This document shows positions 57,162 to 64,000 of a stretch of DNA of 64,000 nt, in pieces. The stretch is taken from positions 1,674,001-1,738,000 of the forward strand of contig NZ_CP043617.1 of NCBI RefSeq assembly GCF_009258225.1, written 5' to 3'. Numbering within the stretch: the stretch's first letter is position 1; every line of letters starts with the position of its first letter. Source of the stretch: Sulfurimonas lithotrophica (GTDB taxonomy: Bacteria; Campylobacterota; Campylobacteria; Campylobacterales; Sulfurimonadaceae). A model generated the notes under the pieces. That model did no database searches, was not told the DNA's origin, and worked only from the letters and a program-made list of their open reading frames with translations. Both the position numbers and the translations under genes were made by a program.

Positions 57162-58823
57162 CTATATTAATTTTTTCAAAACACTCTCACACCATCTTTC
57201 AATACTATCATCATCTAAATCACCATTTTTATGGTCTTTTCTTTCAAAAGACAACTTATAATTATCGGAAACATATTTAGTAAGTTCTTTATAATTAAAA
57301 TCTTTTTCAATATAATGTTCAATTATGCTTTTCATATTATGAGCAGTATACGGCTCTATACTCTCATCTGTGTAAAAAATCCAAGTAGATGGACCCCAAC
57401 TATCATCTTGTTCTATTTCGACTATATACACTGCTTTCTGGTCATATGAAAGTTCACCAAATAGGAACCTTCTGTTTTTACTATCATCTCCGTCTTTTTT
57501 TGACTTCGACTTATTGCCTTTTTTCTTATTGTTTTTTATCAAACTAATATCATTTGGTCCTACCAATTCTGAACCTTCAACATATGCAAATGTTAGTAAA
57601 GCTTCATAAAATTGATAAAAATTTTCCAGGTTAAATATATTTTTCTCTTTATTAGCTTCTTTATCATCATTTGTTTGTTCTGTTTCACCAAGCTTTTTAT
57701 CACCATCAGCAGCTGGTTTTTCAAAACTGTTACCTATTTTTCCAGGTATATGTTTATTCAATGGTTCAGCTTCACCTTCTTTATATAATGTTTCGCCAAA
57801 TACTGCTACTTTATTGTTATAATATTCCTCTGTATGTGTATAAAGTTTATGCTTAGCATAGTCACTTGATGGTGTACCAGTATATACTTTATTGTCTCTT
57901 TTTGGTTTTTTTCTTTTGAATCTTTTTTTAGATTTTTTAGGTGGTATATACTCTTCTGGATCTAAATCTTGCGGATCTACATTTTCACTATATTGTTTAT
58001 AGTAAACTTTATCAAATCCAAAAGGCGCATTGTCAGAATGTATATTTAAAACAAGATACTTTGGTTTACCTCTTCTGTCATTGCCTATGTATATATATGA
58101 AGCATATATGTTAAATGCATTTCTACTTGGAAATTGAGCTTTTATTGGTTGATATTCATCATTTGACAAAGACTTCTGATTTCCAACATACTCCAGTCTG
58201 TTTCTTGCAAATGAACTACCGATAAACCTGCATAAAAATGGTAAATCTTTTTTCCCAGCTTTTCTTTTTATATGAAGTTTAACTACTGTCTGGTCATCTT
58301 CTGTTTTATTTCTAAAGCTCCCCTCATAATAAAGTTCTCCCAAAGTTGAACTCATAATTGCATGCTTCATAGATGATGAAATAAAATAAAATCTGTTCGC
58401 TATTGTATAGCACGGTATAACTAACGTACAATCATCTTGTTCCTCTACATGGGCATACTGTCTCATAAAAGACTCTTTTAAATCATTATCACTTAAAAAG
58501 TTTGATTCATTATATATAATATCTGAAAGTTCCATTAGCTGTATACTTGTATTTATATTTACAAAAAACTCACCTTTTAATAGTGTTTTATTTTGTCCAA
58601 CGTGTTTACCATTAGTATATACATGCCCAACTTTATATTTATAACGCATCATTTCTGGTGTCATAGGTGTAGAGTGAAATAAATTAGTTTCTATGTTTCT
58701 AAAAATAGCTTTGTAGTAGTTTGGATGTTCTTGAATATTTATGTCTGTAACTATGACAAATTCAAAAGGTTGGTTTTTATATTTAGAAAAAAAGTCGAGG
58801 ATTTTTGAATCGTTTTTTGACAA
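57162..58823 (-). CDS. tnsE: Probable TnsE-like target selector
   Basis: This 553-aa protein is close in length to Tn7 TnsE (538 aa). Several blocks fit TnsE by eye: VIPCYTIANRFYFISSSMKH followed by AIMSSTL, a middle GKPKYLVLNIHSD strand, a Lys/Arg-rich then acidic linker (about 300-400), and a C-terminal DDSIERWCESVLKKL. TnsE directs Tn7 to replicating DNA such as conjugal plasmids. It begins at TTG 58823 with a GGAGGA site whose edge overlaps a transposase-site-like word. It lies alone at the argJ-proximal edge, apart from tnsABC-tniQ. Confidence 0.68.
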   Translation of the reverse strand: MSKNDSKILDFFSKYKNQPFEFVIVTDINIQEHPNYYKAIFRNIETNLFHSTPMTPEMMRYKYKVGHVYTNGKHVGQNKTLLKGEFFVNINTSIQLMELSDIIYNESNFLSDNDLKESFMRQYAHVEEQDDCTLVIPCYTIANRFYFISSSMKHAIMSSTLGELYYEGSFRNKTEDDQTVVKLHIKRKAGKKDLPFLCRFIGSSFARNRLEYVGNQKSLSNDEYQPIKAQFPSRNAFNIYASYIYIGNDRRGKPKYLVLNIHSDNAPFGFDKVYYKQYSENVDPQDLDPEEYIPPKKSKKRFKRKKPKRDNKVYTGTPSSDYAKHKLYTHTEEYYNNKVAVFGETLYKEGEAEPLNKHIPGKIGNSFEKPAADGDKKLGETEQTNDDKEANKEKNIFNLENFYQFYEALLTFAYVEGSELVGPNDISLIKNNKKKGNKSKSKKDGDDSKNRRFLFGELSYDQKAVYIVEIEQDDSWGPSTWIFYTDESIEPYTAHNMKSIIEHYIEKDFNYKELTKYVSDNYKLSFERKDHKNGDLDDDSIERWCESVLKKLI

Positions 58824-58835
58824 TTTTCAAATCCT

Positions 58836-58845
58836 CCAGTAACAT
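58836..58845 (-). promoter_or_regulatory. Inner ATGTTACTGG word at the right end
   Basis: The reverse complement of 58836-58845 reads ATGTTACTGG, the same as 44713-44722 in the left end. It lies 13 bp inside the right inverted repeat and touches the tnsE ribosome site (58832-58837). It is a likely transposase-binding repeat. Confidence 0.5.
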
Positions 58846-58858
58846 TTGTTTATGTACG

Positions 58859-58884
58859 AGTAACATTAGTTCTTAGAAATGACA
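58859..58884 (-). repeat. Right terminal inverted repeat
   Basis: Read on the minus strand it starts TGTCATTTCTAAGAA and ends ATGTTACT, differing from the left repeat at two of 26 positions. It ends 1 bp before the argJ stop codon. Confidence 0.9.
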
Positions 58885-58889
58885 ACTAA
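58885..58889. repeat. Right copy of target site duplication ACTAA
   Basis: It matches 44690-44694. The argJ stop codon (58886-58888) and one base of the last sense codon lie within it. Confidence 0.85.
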
Positions 58890-60061
58890 GTTCTATAATC
58901 TGCATTTATCTTAACGTACTCATATCCAAGGTCGCAGCCGTATGCTTTAAAGCTCCCCTTAGCTATTCCGAGATCACAATTTATTGTAAACTTTTTATGC
59001 GTCATAACTATGGCAGCTTTTTTCTCCATCTCTGCATCAAAGTAAACTTCACCTTTGTCATACACACATACATTATCAAAAGAGATTTTCAAGCTCATCT
59101 CGTCAGATGCAACTCCGCTAGCTCCTATGGTAGATGCTATACGACCCCAGTTTGGATCTTCCCCGTAAAGTGCAGTTTTTACAAGTAGTGAGTCTGAGAG
59201 TGCTTTTGCAGCTATTTCAGCCTCTTTATCATCTTTTGCACCCGTTACGTTATAAGTTACGAGTTTTGTAGCACCCTCTCCGTCACGCACCATTTCACGA
59301 GCTAAAAAAAGCATGATTTTATAAAGAGCATCTGCAAAAGCTTCTTTATCATATGCACCGCTTTTTTTATTTGCAAGAACCATTACCGTGTCGTTTGTAG
59401 ATGTATCTCCATCAACGCTTGCAGCATTAAAAGTGGTCTTTGTAGCTTCATCTAAGATTTTTTGCATCTCGTGTGCCGGTACATCTGCATCTGTAGTTAT
59501 AAAACAAAGCATAGTAGCCATTGCAGGATTAATCATACCCGCACCTTTAGCCATAGCACCAATGCTAAAACTGCTTCCATCGTCAAGTTCGACTTTGTAT
59601 GCACACTCTTTTGAAAAACTGTCAGTTGTCATTATAGCACGTGCCGCATTTGAAGGATTTTTTTGAGTTATATCAAAAAGTTTAGTTCCCGCTATTATTT
59701 TTTCTTTTGGAAGTCTTACCCCTATTACACCGGTTGAACTCATAACAGGGTTTAGTTTATCAGAAAAATTTTGCATAATCTCATCTATATCTTTAACACC
59801 TGCAACACCTGTCATAGCGTTTGCATTTTTAGAGTTTATAAGTACGAAATTAGTTTGAAAGTCACCCTTTGCTTTAAAATGTTTTATAGGTGCTGCCGCC
59901 ATCTTATTTGTCGTAAATACAGATGCAACATCACAAGGTGCATCCGAGTATATAAACGCCATATCCAGTGCAGAGTTTGCTTTTAATCCTGCACTAACAC
60001 CGTCTGCAAAAAAACCTTCACTACTACATACACCGCTGTCTAAATAAGTTAATTTATACAA
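58886..60061 (-). CDS. argJ: Glutamate N-acetyltransferase / N-acetylglutamate synthase
   Basis: This 391-aa enzyme moves the acetyl group from N-acetylornithine to glutamate in arginine synthesis. It self-cleaves at the Thr in [17 protein letters not shown]. The C-terminus INADYRT is the conserved end of the family, so the gene is complete. Its TAG stop lies inside the target duplication of the Tn7-like element, so insertion left the protein unchanged. argC is also in this window. It overlaps the K+ channel gene by 8 bp. Confidence 0.96.
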   Translation of the reverse strand: MYKLTYLDSGVCSSEGFFADGVSAGLKANSALDMAFIYSDAPCDVASVFTTNKMAAAPIKHFKAKGDFQTNFVLINSKNANAMTGVAGVKDIDEIMQNFSDKLNPVMSSTGVIGVRLPKEKIIAGTKLFDITQKNPSNAARAIMTTDSFSKECAYKVELDDGSSFSIGAMAKGAGMINPAMATMLCFITTDADVPAHEMQKILDEATKTTFNAASVDGDTSTNDTVMVLANKKSGAYDKEAFADALYKIMLFLAREMVRDGEGATKLVTYNVTGAKDDKEAEIAAKALSDSLLVKTALYGEDPNWGRIASTIGASGVASDEMSLKISFDNVCVYDKGEVYFDAEMEKKAAIVMTHKKFTINCDLGIAKGSFKAYGCDLGYEYVKINADYRT

Positions 60062-61184
60062 TTCTAAGCTCCTTAGGCTTATTTTTTCTTCTTAATAAAC
60101 TTTTTGTCGTTGCAATATCTGATTGTGTTCCGATTACAAGTAGTTTACACTCACTTGTAATAAGTACGTCACCCTTTGGTACGGATATAAATTTACCGTC
60201 TTTTTTCGTAATTCCAACAACGGAAGTATTTGTTATCTGTCTTAAGTGTGTCTCTTTTAATTTTTTTAGAACTGCCCACGAGTATTTTGGCACTTCAATC
60301 TCTTGCATATCTATAGGGTTATCACTCTTATACAGGTACTCTTCTAACAAGTTCTCCATATCAGGTCTTGCTGCCATAGCACTAACCCTTTGAGCAGTAA
60401 GCCTAGTTGGAGACACAACCGTATCGGCTCCAAGTTTTTTAAGTTTTTCCACATCACTAATAAGTTCAGCCGATGAGATAATATAATACGGGCGAGGCAA
60501 ATGATGTTCTTTTTCAAATAACCTCACGGATGCGATAAGAGCAATATTATCAGCCATTGAATCCGAAAGAGTTATCAAACCTTTTGCGGATGCAAGATGT
60601 GCTTTTAACATAGTCATCTCCGCATGAGGTTCTGCCTTTAAGTATGTAGGATAATTATGTTCTATTGCCCATTGATGTATCTCTTCCCTTGGGTCAACAA
60701 CTACAAAAGGGATATGGTTTTTACGAAGTTCTTTTGTAACTTCCAAAGTATAATCATTATGATAACATACAACAAAATGTTTTTTAAGTCTTGCAATCTT
60801 ATATAACATTCTACGCTCCTTTAATATGGCAACTATATTTCCTCTGTTTAATTCCGCTACTAAAATACCTATCGCACTTGAAAATACCGCAAAACCAGCA
60901 ATAATAAGCGTAATCGTAAATATACGACCTGCATTGGAAACAGGAGCTATTTCGCCAAAACCTACGGTTGTAAAAGTGATACCCGTTTGATAGATAGCAT
61001 CCATAAGTTTAAAGTCATCAATTACGACATAACCCATAGTACCGATCATCATGGTCATTACGGTAAAAATCAGCGGTAAACGAAACGCTTTTAAGTGAGG
61101 ATAAACTTCCGGTAGAAGTTTTACGTGTGGTTTGGGAGTAGCCTCCCAATGTAGAAATTTACGAATCCTTTGTAAAAGATTCAT
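60054..61184 (-). CDS. Potassium channel protein with TrkA-N/TrkA-C-like domains
   Basis: This 376-aa protein has two membrane helices around a pore with filter [10 protein letters not shown], close to the K+ selectivity signature. A Rossmann-like TrkA-N domain and a C-terminal TrkA-C domain follow. The first strand of the TrkA-N domain reads [14 protein letters not shown], so the usual GxGxxG loop is missing and nucleotide binding may be lost or different. It overlaps argJ by 8 bp and is 18 bp after rpmB. Confidence 0.88.
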   Translation of the reverse strand: MNLLQRIRKFLHWEATPKPHVKLLPEVYPHLKAFRLPLIFTVMTMMIGTMGYVVIDDFKLMDAIYQTGITFTTVGFGEIAPVSNAGRIFTITLIIAGFAVFSSAIGILVAELNRGNIVAILKERRMLYKIARLKKHFVVCYHNDYTLEVTKELRKNHIPFVVVDPREEIHQWAIEHNYPTYLKAEPHAEMTMLKAHLASAKGLITLSDSMADNIALIASVRLFEKEHHLPRPYYIISSAELISDVEKLKKLGADTVVSPTRLTAQRVSAMAARPDMENLLEEYLYKSDNPIDMQEIEVPKYSWAVLKKLKETHLRQITNTSVVGITKKDGKFISVPKGDVLITSECKLLVIGTQSDIATTKSLLRRKNKPKELRIV

Positions 61185-61202
61185 ATTTTTTTCCTTTGTA
61201 CC

Positions 61203-61391
61203 TTAAGAGTTTTTCTTAAGTGTACGTAATTCTCTAGCAGAGATTTTTACTTTTTTAGTTGTTCCATCTTCCTGTGTAATTCTTACTGTTCTTAAGTTTA
61301 GTAAGAAACGACGCTTTGTTCTGTTTTTAGCGTGAGAAACATTGTTTCCACTCATTGGGCCTTTGCCACTGATAGCGCATCTTCTAGCCAT
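61203..61391 (-). CDS. rpmB: 50S ribosomal protein L28
   Basis: This 62-aa protein has the family start [20 protein letters not shown] and the [11 protein letters not shown] core. It is a structural protein of the large ribosomal subunit. Its length matches short L28 forms. Confidence 0.97.
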   Translation of the reverse strand: MARRCAISGKGPMSGNNVSHAKNRTKRRFLLNLRTVRITQEDGTTKKVKISARELRTLKKNS

Positions 61392-61544
61392 CTGAAATCC
61401 TTATTTGAATTTTAAAGTTGCGAATTATATCAAATTGAAGCAAAACTTCAACTTAAAGAAAATTACACATATAATAAAATATTAATTAATCATCATTTTA
61501 TCTAAATATAGTTAAAATTTACCAATTTTACAAAAAGCGTATAT

Positions 61545-62342
61545 ATGGTAACTAAAAAAGACATTGATTTATTTATAGAAAAAATCCCACCGACACCTAA
61601 AATACTACAAGCTACTATGATGTTGGTAAATAACGGGGAACTCTCTAAAGCCGCAAAAATTGCAGAACAAGATTTAGCGTTAAAATCTTATTTAAGCGAT
61701 TTAGTAAATAAGCCTCTATACGGTTTTAGAAATAAAGTCAGTGATATCGGGCAGATATTTGGAATACTCGGTTTGCCAGCTTCGCAACAAACACTTTATA
61801 ACTATATGTTAACATTGCTATCTCCAAAAAAATGGGAACTATTTAAACTTAATGAAAAATCATTTTCAGAATTACAGGTAAATCTATCTATAAAATGGAA
61901 AAAAATATTAGAACATTTAAATATAGTCGATAAAGATATTGAGAGTGCCATAACTCTTTTACCTGCCAGTATCATAGTTTCGGAAGCTCTTTTTGCAGGT
62001 GTTAAAAAAGATGTCGAACTCTTAAGAAGCGTCCATAATCTTGACTATAACACTATACTGCAAAGACTTTGCGGTACTTCACTTTTTGATATATGTGTTC
62101 AAATTGCCGATAAATGGGATATGCCTGAAAATATTTCAGAAATCGTATTAAGTTCATCAGGTTTGCATCCATCAAACAACCATGAGATAGATATGCTCGC
62201 AAAATGGATGCATCTACTGCTTTTTTATGAGCTATCTCAGCCTATGTTTGTAGAAGCTACTTTAAATGATTTTATAGACTTTCAAATTGATTATGTCTCA
62301 GATATATATGAAGAGTTTGCGCAAGTTATGGAGATAGAATGA
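61545..62342 (+). CDS. HDOD-domain protein
   Basis: This 265-aa protein has the HDOD pattern PPTPKILQATMMLVNNG, SYLSDLVNKPLYGFRNKV and IFGILGLPASQQTLY. It lacks catalytic HD residues, as the family does. The stop overlaps the start of the CheX-like gene by ATGA, so the two are translationally coupled. Confidence 0.82.
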   Translation: MVTKKDIDLFIEKIPPTPKILQATMMLVNNGELSKAAKIAEQDLALKSYLSDLVNKPLYGFRNKVSDIGQIFGILGLPASQQTLYNYMLTLLSPKKWELFKLNEKSFSELQVNLSIKWKKILEHLNIVDKDIESAITLLPASIIVSEALFAGVKKDVELLRSVHNLDYNTILQRLCGTSLFDICVQIADKWDMPENISEIVLSSSGLHPSNNHEIDMLAKWMHLLLFYELSQPMFVEATLNDFIDFQIDYVSDIYEEFAQVMEIE

Positions 62343-63733
62343 GAGCATTAGTTAAAAACGGAATCGGTCTTTTTTCTCCTCAAGGTTTTTTGGACGGAGA
62401 CAACACTTCAACATTTCTTAGCCTTGAAGATATAGAAGCTACGGTTGAGTTAAATGTTGACATGGTATTGGTATCTTTAAAAAAAGTTATCTTTTTTAAT
62501 AAAAACGGCTTGGATGTATTTGTAAAACTTTTTTCAAAAGTAAAACAATCAAAAAGCATAACGGTAGGTTTTTGTGACTTAGACCATAAAAAATATGTAG
62601 CTATAACCAAGTTTTATGCAGAAAATACAAATTTTTCTATTTTTAACACTTTTGCGACCGCTTCGCTTTTTTCATCAAGTTTTAAAAACCAAAATAAAAA
62701 TGTACTGCTTTTTAGTGAAGACAAATCCCAAAGAACTGCTATGGCAATAGAACTTCACGATGCAGGACACAATCCCGTAGTCTGTCAAACTATGGAAGAA
62801 TTTCAAGAAAAAAGTTCTAACAAAAGTGCTTATGATAATATAATCAAAGACACTTATCTTGGACAAATGGGACAAAAAGTAGCTACCCGAGTAACGGGAA
62901 ATGCAATAATCTATACAATTTCCGCTTTTTTAGATACGGAGATTGGAAATACGTTTAATATCGCATATCATAAAAACTCACTAAATGTAGGATTTAGACT
63001 TTTTATTTTCGATGCATATAAAGTCGTAAGTATGAATATTCATGCTTTAAACTTCTTTACAAGACTCGCAACAAGTGCAGCCGAATACAACGCTACTATA
63101 TGTTTTGTGGGATTAGATTCTACAAAAGTTCAGGATTCTTTTCAGGAGAACATGGAAGATGCGGGCATTATATTTTATGCTCAAATGGAAGATATACTAG
63201 GAAATAAAAAACTTTTAGAAGAATTAGGCGCAAGCAGTGCCGCTAATATTCAAAATAAAAGAACTTTAAATAAAGCTATAGTTACCAAACTGCCTGATTT
63301 TATAGATGCAACCGTAGCAACGATTGAAATGATGACAAACTCCGAAGCTGCAAAAGAAGCCGTTGAAGTAAATAAGATTGATATTAAAGAAACAGAAGGA
63401 AAAATTGCTTCTTCTATAGGTTTTTACGGAGATATCGACGGTATGGTCGTGCTTGTTTTTCCCAAAGAGATAGCTAAAAAAGCATGTGAACTTTTAATAG
63501 GTGAAAACACCGATGATATTGAGATGATTTTAGATACCTTGGCAGAACTTGTAAATATCGTAGGCGGAAAAGTGAAATCTTTACTTGGAGATCATGGTGT
63601 AAGTGTAAATATAACACTTCCAAGAACTTATCACTCTATCGATGGACTTTTAGAAGTAGCTCAAGATAAAAAAGGTGTACAGGTAGATCTCATCTTTGAT
63701 AACGAGAAATTTTTATTTTTCTTAACTAGATAA
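62339..63733 (+). CDS. Protein with STAS-like/receiver-like regions and a C-terminal CheX-like domain
   Basis: This 464-aa protein has an N-terminal STAS-like region (about 1-110) and a receiver-like stretch (KNVLLFSEDKSQRTAMAIEL, about 120-165). A second STAS-like region follows (about 200-290). The C-terminal CheX/CheC-type domain (about 345-464) has IASSIGFYGDIDGMVVL and ELVNIVGGKVKSLLGDHG. CheX domains dephosphorylate CheY-P. The ELVNIVGGK form lacks the exact ExxN seen in active CheC/CheX at one position I could check by eye, so activity is open. Confidence 0.75.
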   Translation: MRALVKNGIGLFSPQGFLDGDNTSTFLSLEDIEATVELNVDMVLVSLKKVIFFNKNGLDVFVKLFSKVKQSKSITVGFCDLDHKKYVAITKFYAENTNFSIFNTFATASLFSSSFKNQNKNVLLFSEDKSQRTAMAIELHDAGHNPVVCQTMEEFQEKSSNKSAYDNIIKDTYLGQMGQKVATRVTGNAIIYTISAFLDTEIGNTFNIAYHKNSLNVGFRLFIFDAYKVVSMNIHALNFFTRLATSAAEYNATICFVGLDSTKVQDSFQENMEDAGIIFYAQMEDILGNKKLLEELGASSAANIQNKRTLNKAIVTKLPDFIDATVATIEMMTNSEAAKEAVEVNKIDIKETEGKIASSIGFYGDIDGMVVLVFPKEIAKKACELLIGENTDDIEMILDTLAELVNIVGGKVKSLLGDHGVSVNITLPRTYHSIDGLLEVAQDKKGVQVDLIFDNEKFLFFLTR

Positions 63734-63747
63734 AAAGACTACTTCGA

Positions 63748-63753
63748 TATAAT
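63748..63753 (+). promoter_or_regulatory. Probable -10 box for rpe
   Basis: TATAAT lies 27 bp before the rpe ATG, followed by AAAAGG as ribosome site; no strong -35 is visible. Confidence 0.45.
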
Positions 63754-63780
63754 TCCAAAATAATTCTTAAAAGGTTTATT

Positions 63781-64000
63781 ATGATAAAGGTAGCTCCAAG
63801 TATTTTATCTGCAGATTTTGGGAATCTTCAACATGATGTTGAAGAGATATGTAATGCAGGTTGCGATTTTGTTCATGTAGATGTTATGGATGGGCATTTT
63901 GTACCGAACTTGACAATCGGTCCCGTTGTAGTTTCAAGCGTTGCAAAATGTGCTACAAAACCGCTCGATATTCATCTAATGGTTGAGAACAATACTTTTT
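63781..64000 (+). CDS. rpe: Ribulose-phosphate 3-epimerase (partial, cut by the window end)
   Basis: The first 73 codons are present: MIKVAPSILSADFGNL, then CDFVHVDVMDGHFVPNLTIG and LDIHLMVEN. These are the conserved opening of Rpe, a TIM-barrel enzyme that interconverts ribulose 5-phosphate and xylulose 5-phosphate. The remaining two thirds lie outside the window. Confidence 0.95.
   Translation, partial: MIKVAPSILSADFGNLQHDVEEICNAGCDFVHVDVMDGHFVPNLTIGPVVVSSVAKCATKPLDIHLMVENNTF

Larger units (their letters stand above)
44695..58884. mobile_element. Tn7-like transposon (TnsA-TniA/TnsB-TniB/TnsC-TniQ plus TnsE-like), inserted at the argJ stop codon
   Basis: This 14,190-bp element is defined by 26-bp terminal inverted repeats and a perfect 5-bp target duplication. 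Transposition genes are tnsA, tnsB-like, tnsC-like and tniQ (47410-51986) and a probable tnsE at the right edge. The TGTCATTT start of the ends resembles Tn5053/Tn402-family ends, while TnsA and TnsE are Tn7 traits. Cargo is a HEPN/RES protein with a membrane protein, a nuclease-like protein, a methyltransferase, and an ATPase/middle/nuclease trio. All frames are open and the repeats are intact, so it may be active. Confidence 0.93.

Noticed and set aside
44695-58884. CRISPR-associated transposon (CAST)
   Set aside because: The tniQ-containing element raised this, but there are no cas genes and no repeat-spacer array in the element.
44670-58889. Reading the 25-bp direct repeat as att sites of an integrase-type genomic island
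   Set aside because: There is no integrase gene. Inverted repeats with a 5-bp duplication and TnsABC-TniQ explain the ends better.
1-64000. tRNA, rRNA and CRISPR arrays
   Set aside because: I looked for tRNA-like cloverleaf ends, rRNA motifs and regular repeat-spacer patterns and saw none; a covariance search could still find a small RNA.

Overview
The window reads as a chromosomal segment of a Campylobacterota bacterium, most like Sulfurimonas or a close relative. The signs are low GC, a cheV-cheA(Y)-cheW cluster with a receiver fused to CheA, an M23 peptidase overlapping a bactofilin as in the Helicobacter csd/ccmA cell-shape locus, single-gene gamma carbonic anhydrase and HiPIP-like proteins, many HDOD/GGDEF/CheX-type signalling proteins, and a small DUF6394-type membrane protein next to leuS. 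The genus is inferred from gene content and order; no rRNA or tRNA gene was found.

Layout. 6-3416: Mla-type phospholipid ABC transporter (lipoprotein, MlaD, MlaF, STAS-MlaE). 3429-7277: chemotaxis genes cheW, cheA-REC, cheV. 7283-11598: lpxH-like hydrolase, argC, greA, two small unknowns, a ThiF/TcdA-like enzyme and surE. 11661-19675 (+ strand): unknowns, an MCP-like protein that stops at the signalling tip, rho, murI and dnaX. 19656-21718: a histidine kinase/response regulator pair, followed by a 385-bp intergenic region with a large imperfect inverted repeat. 22104-24626: small genes, a YmdB-like phosphodiesterase and a CPBP membrane protease homologue. 24639-35773: a long minus-strand run of leuS, lptE-like, GGDEF, HDOD, folC, M23 peptidase, bactofilin and mfd. 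35997-38792: yajC-secD-secF. 38876-44554: lnt, ppk1, gamma-CA, a cytochrome b5/DUF2231 protein, a HiPIP-like protein and sodB. 58886-64000: argJ, a K+ channel, rpmB, HDOD and CheX-like proteins, and the start of rpe.

The striking part is 44695-58884, a 14,190-bp Tn7-like transposon. Its ends are 26-bp terminal inverted repeats that begin TGTCA and match at 24 of 26 positions. It is flanked by a perfect 5-bp target duplication (ACTAA), and the right-hand copy contains the argJ stop codon. The element encodes TnsA, a TniA/TnsB-like DDE transposase, a short TniB/TnsC-like ATPase and TniQ as one overlapping operon. A probable TnsE homologue sits alone at the argJ-proximal end. Cargo on the left is a HEPN/RES-type predicted toxin followed by a membrane protein, and a small nuclease-like protein beside tnsA. 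Cargo on the right is a DNA methyltransferase followed by a tightly overlapping trio: a Rad50/SMC-like ATPase with a zinc hook, a winged-helix-like middle protein and a PD-(D/E)xK nuclease. The trio has the layout of the ABC-three-component (ABC-3C) conflict systems. Outside the left end lies a 20-bp exact copy of the element's right terminus plus ACTAA, which suggests an earlier related element used the same site. The inferred picture is an apparently intact transposon that uses the conserved 3' end of argJ as a safe site, carries TnsE for a second target pathway, and delivers candidate anti-phage modules.
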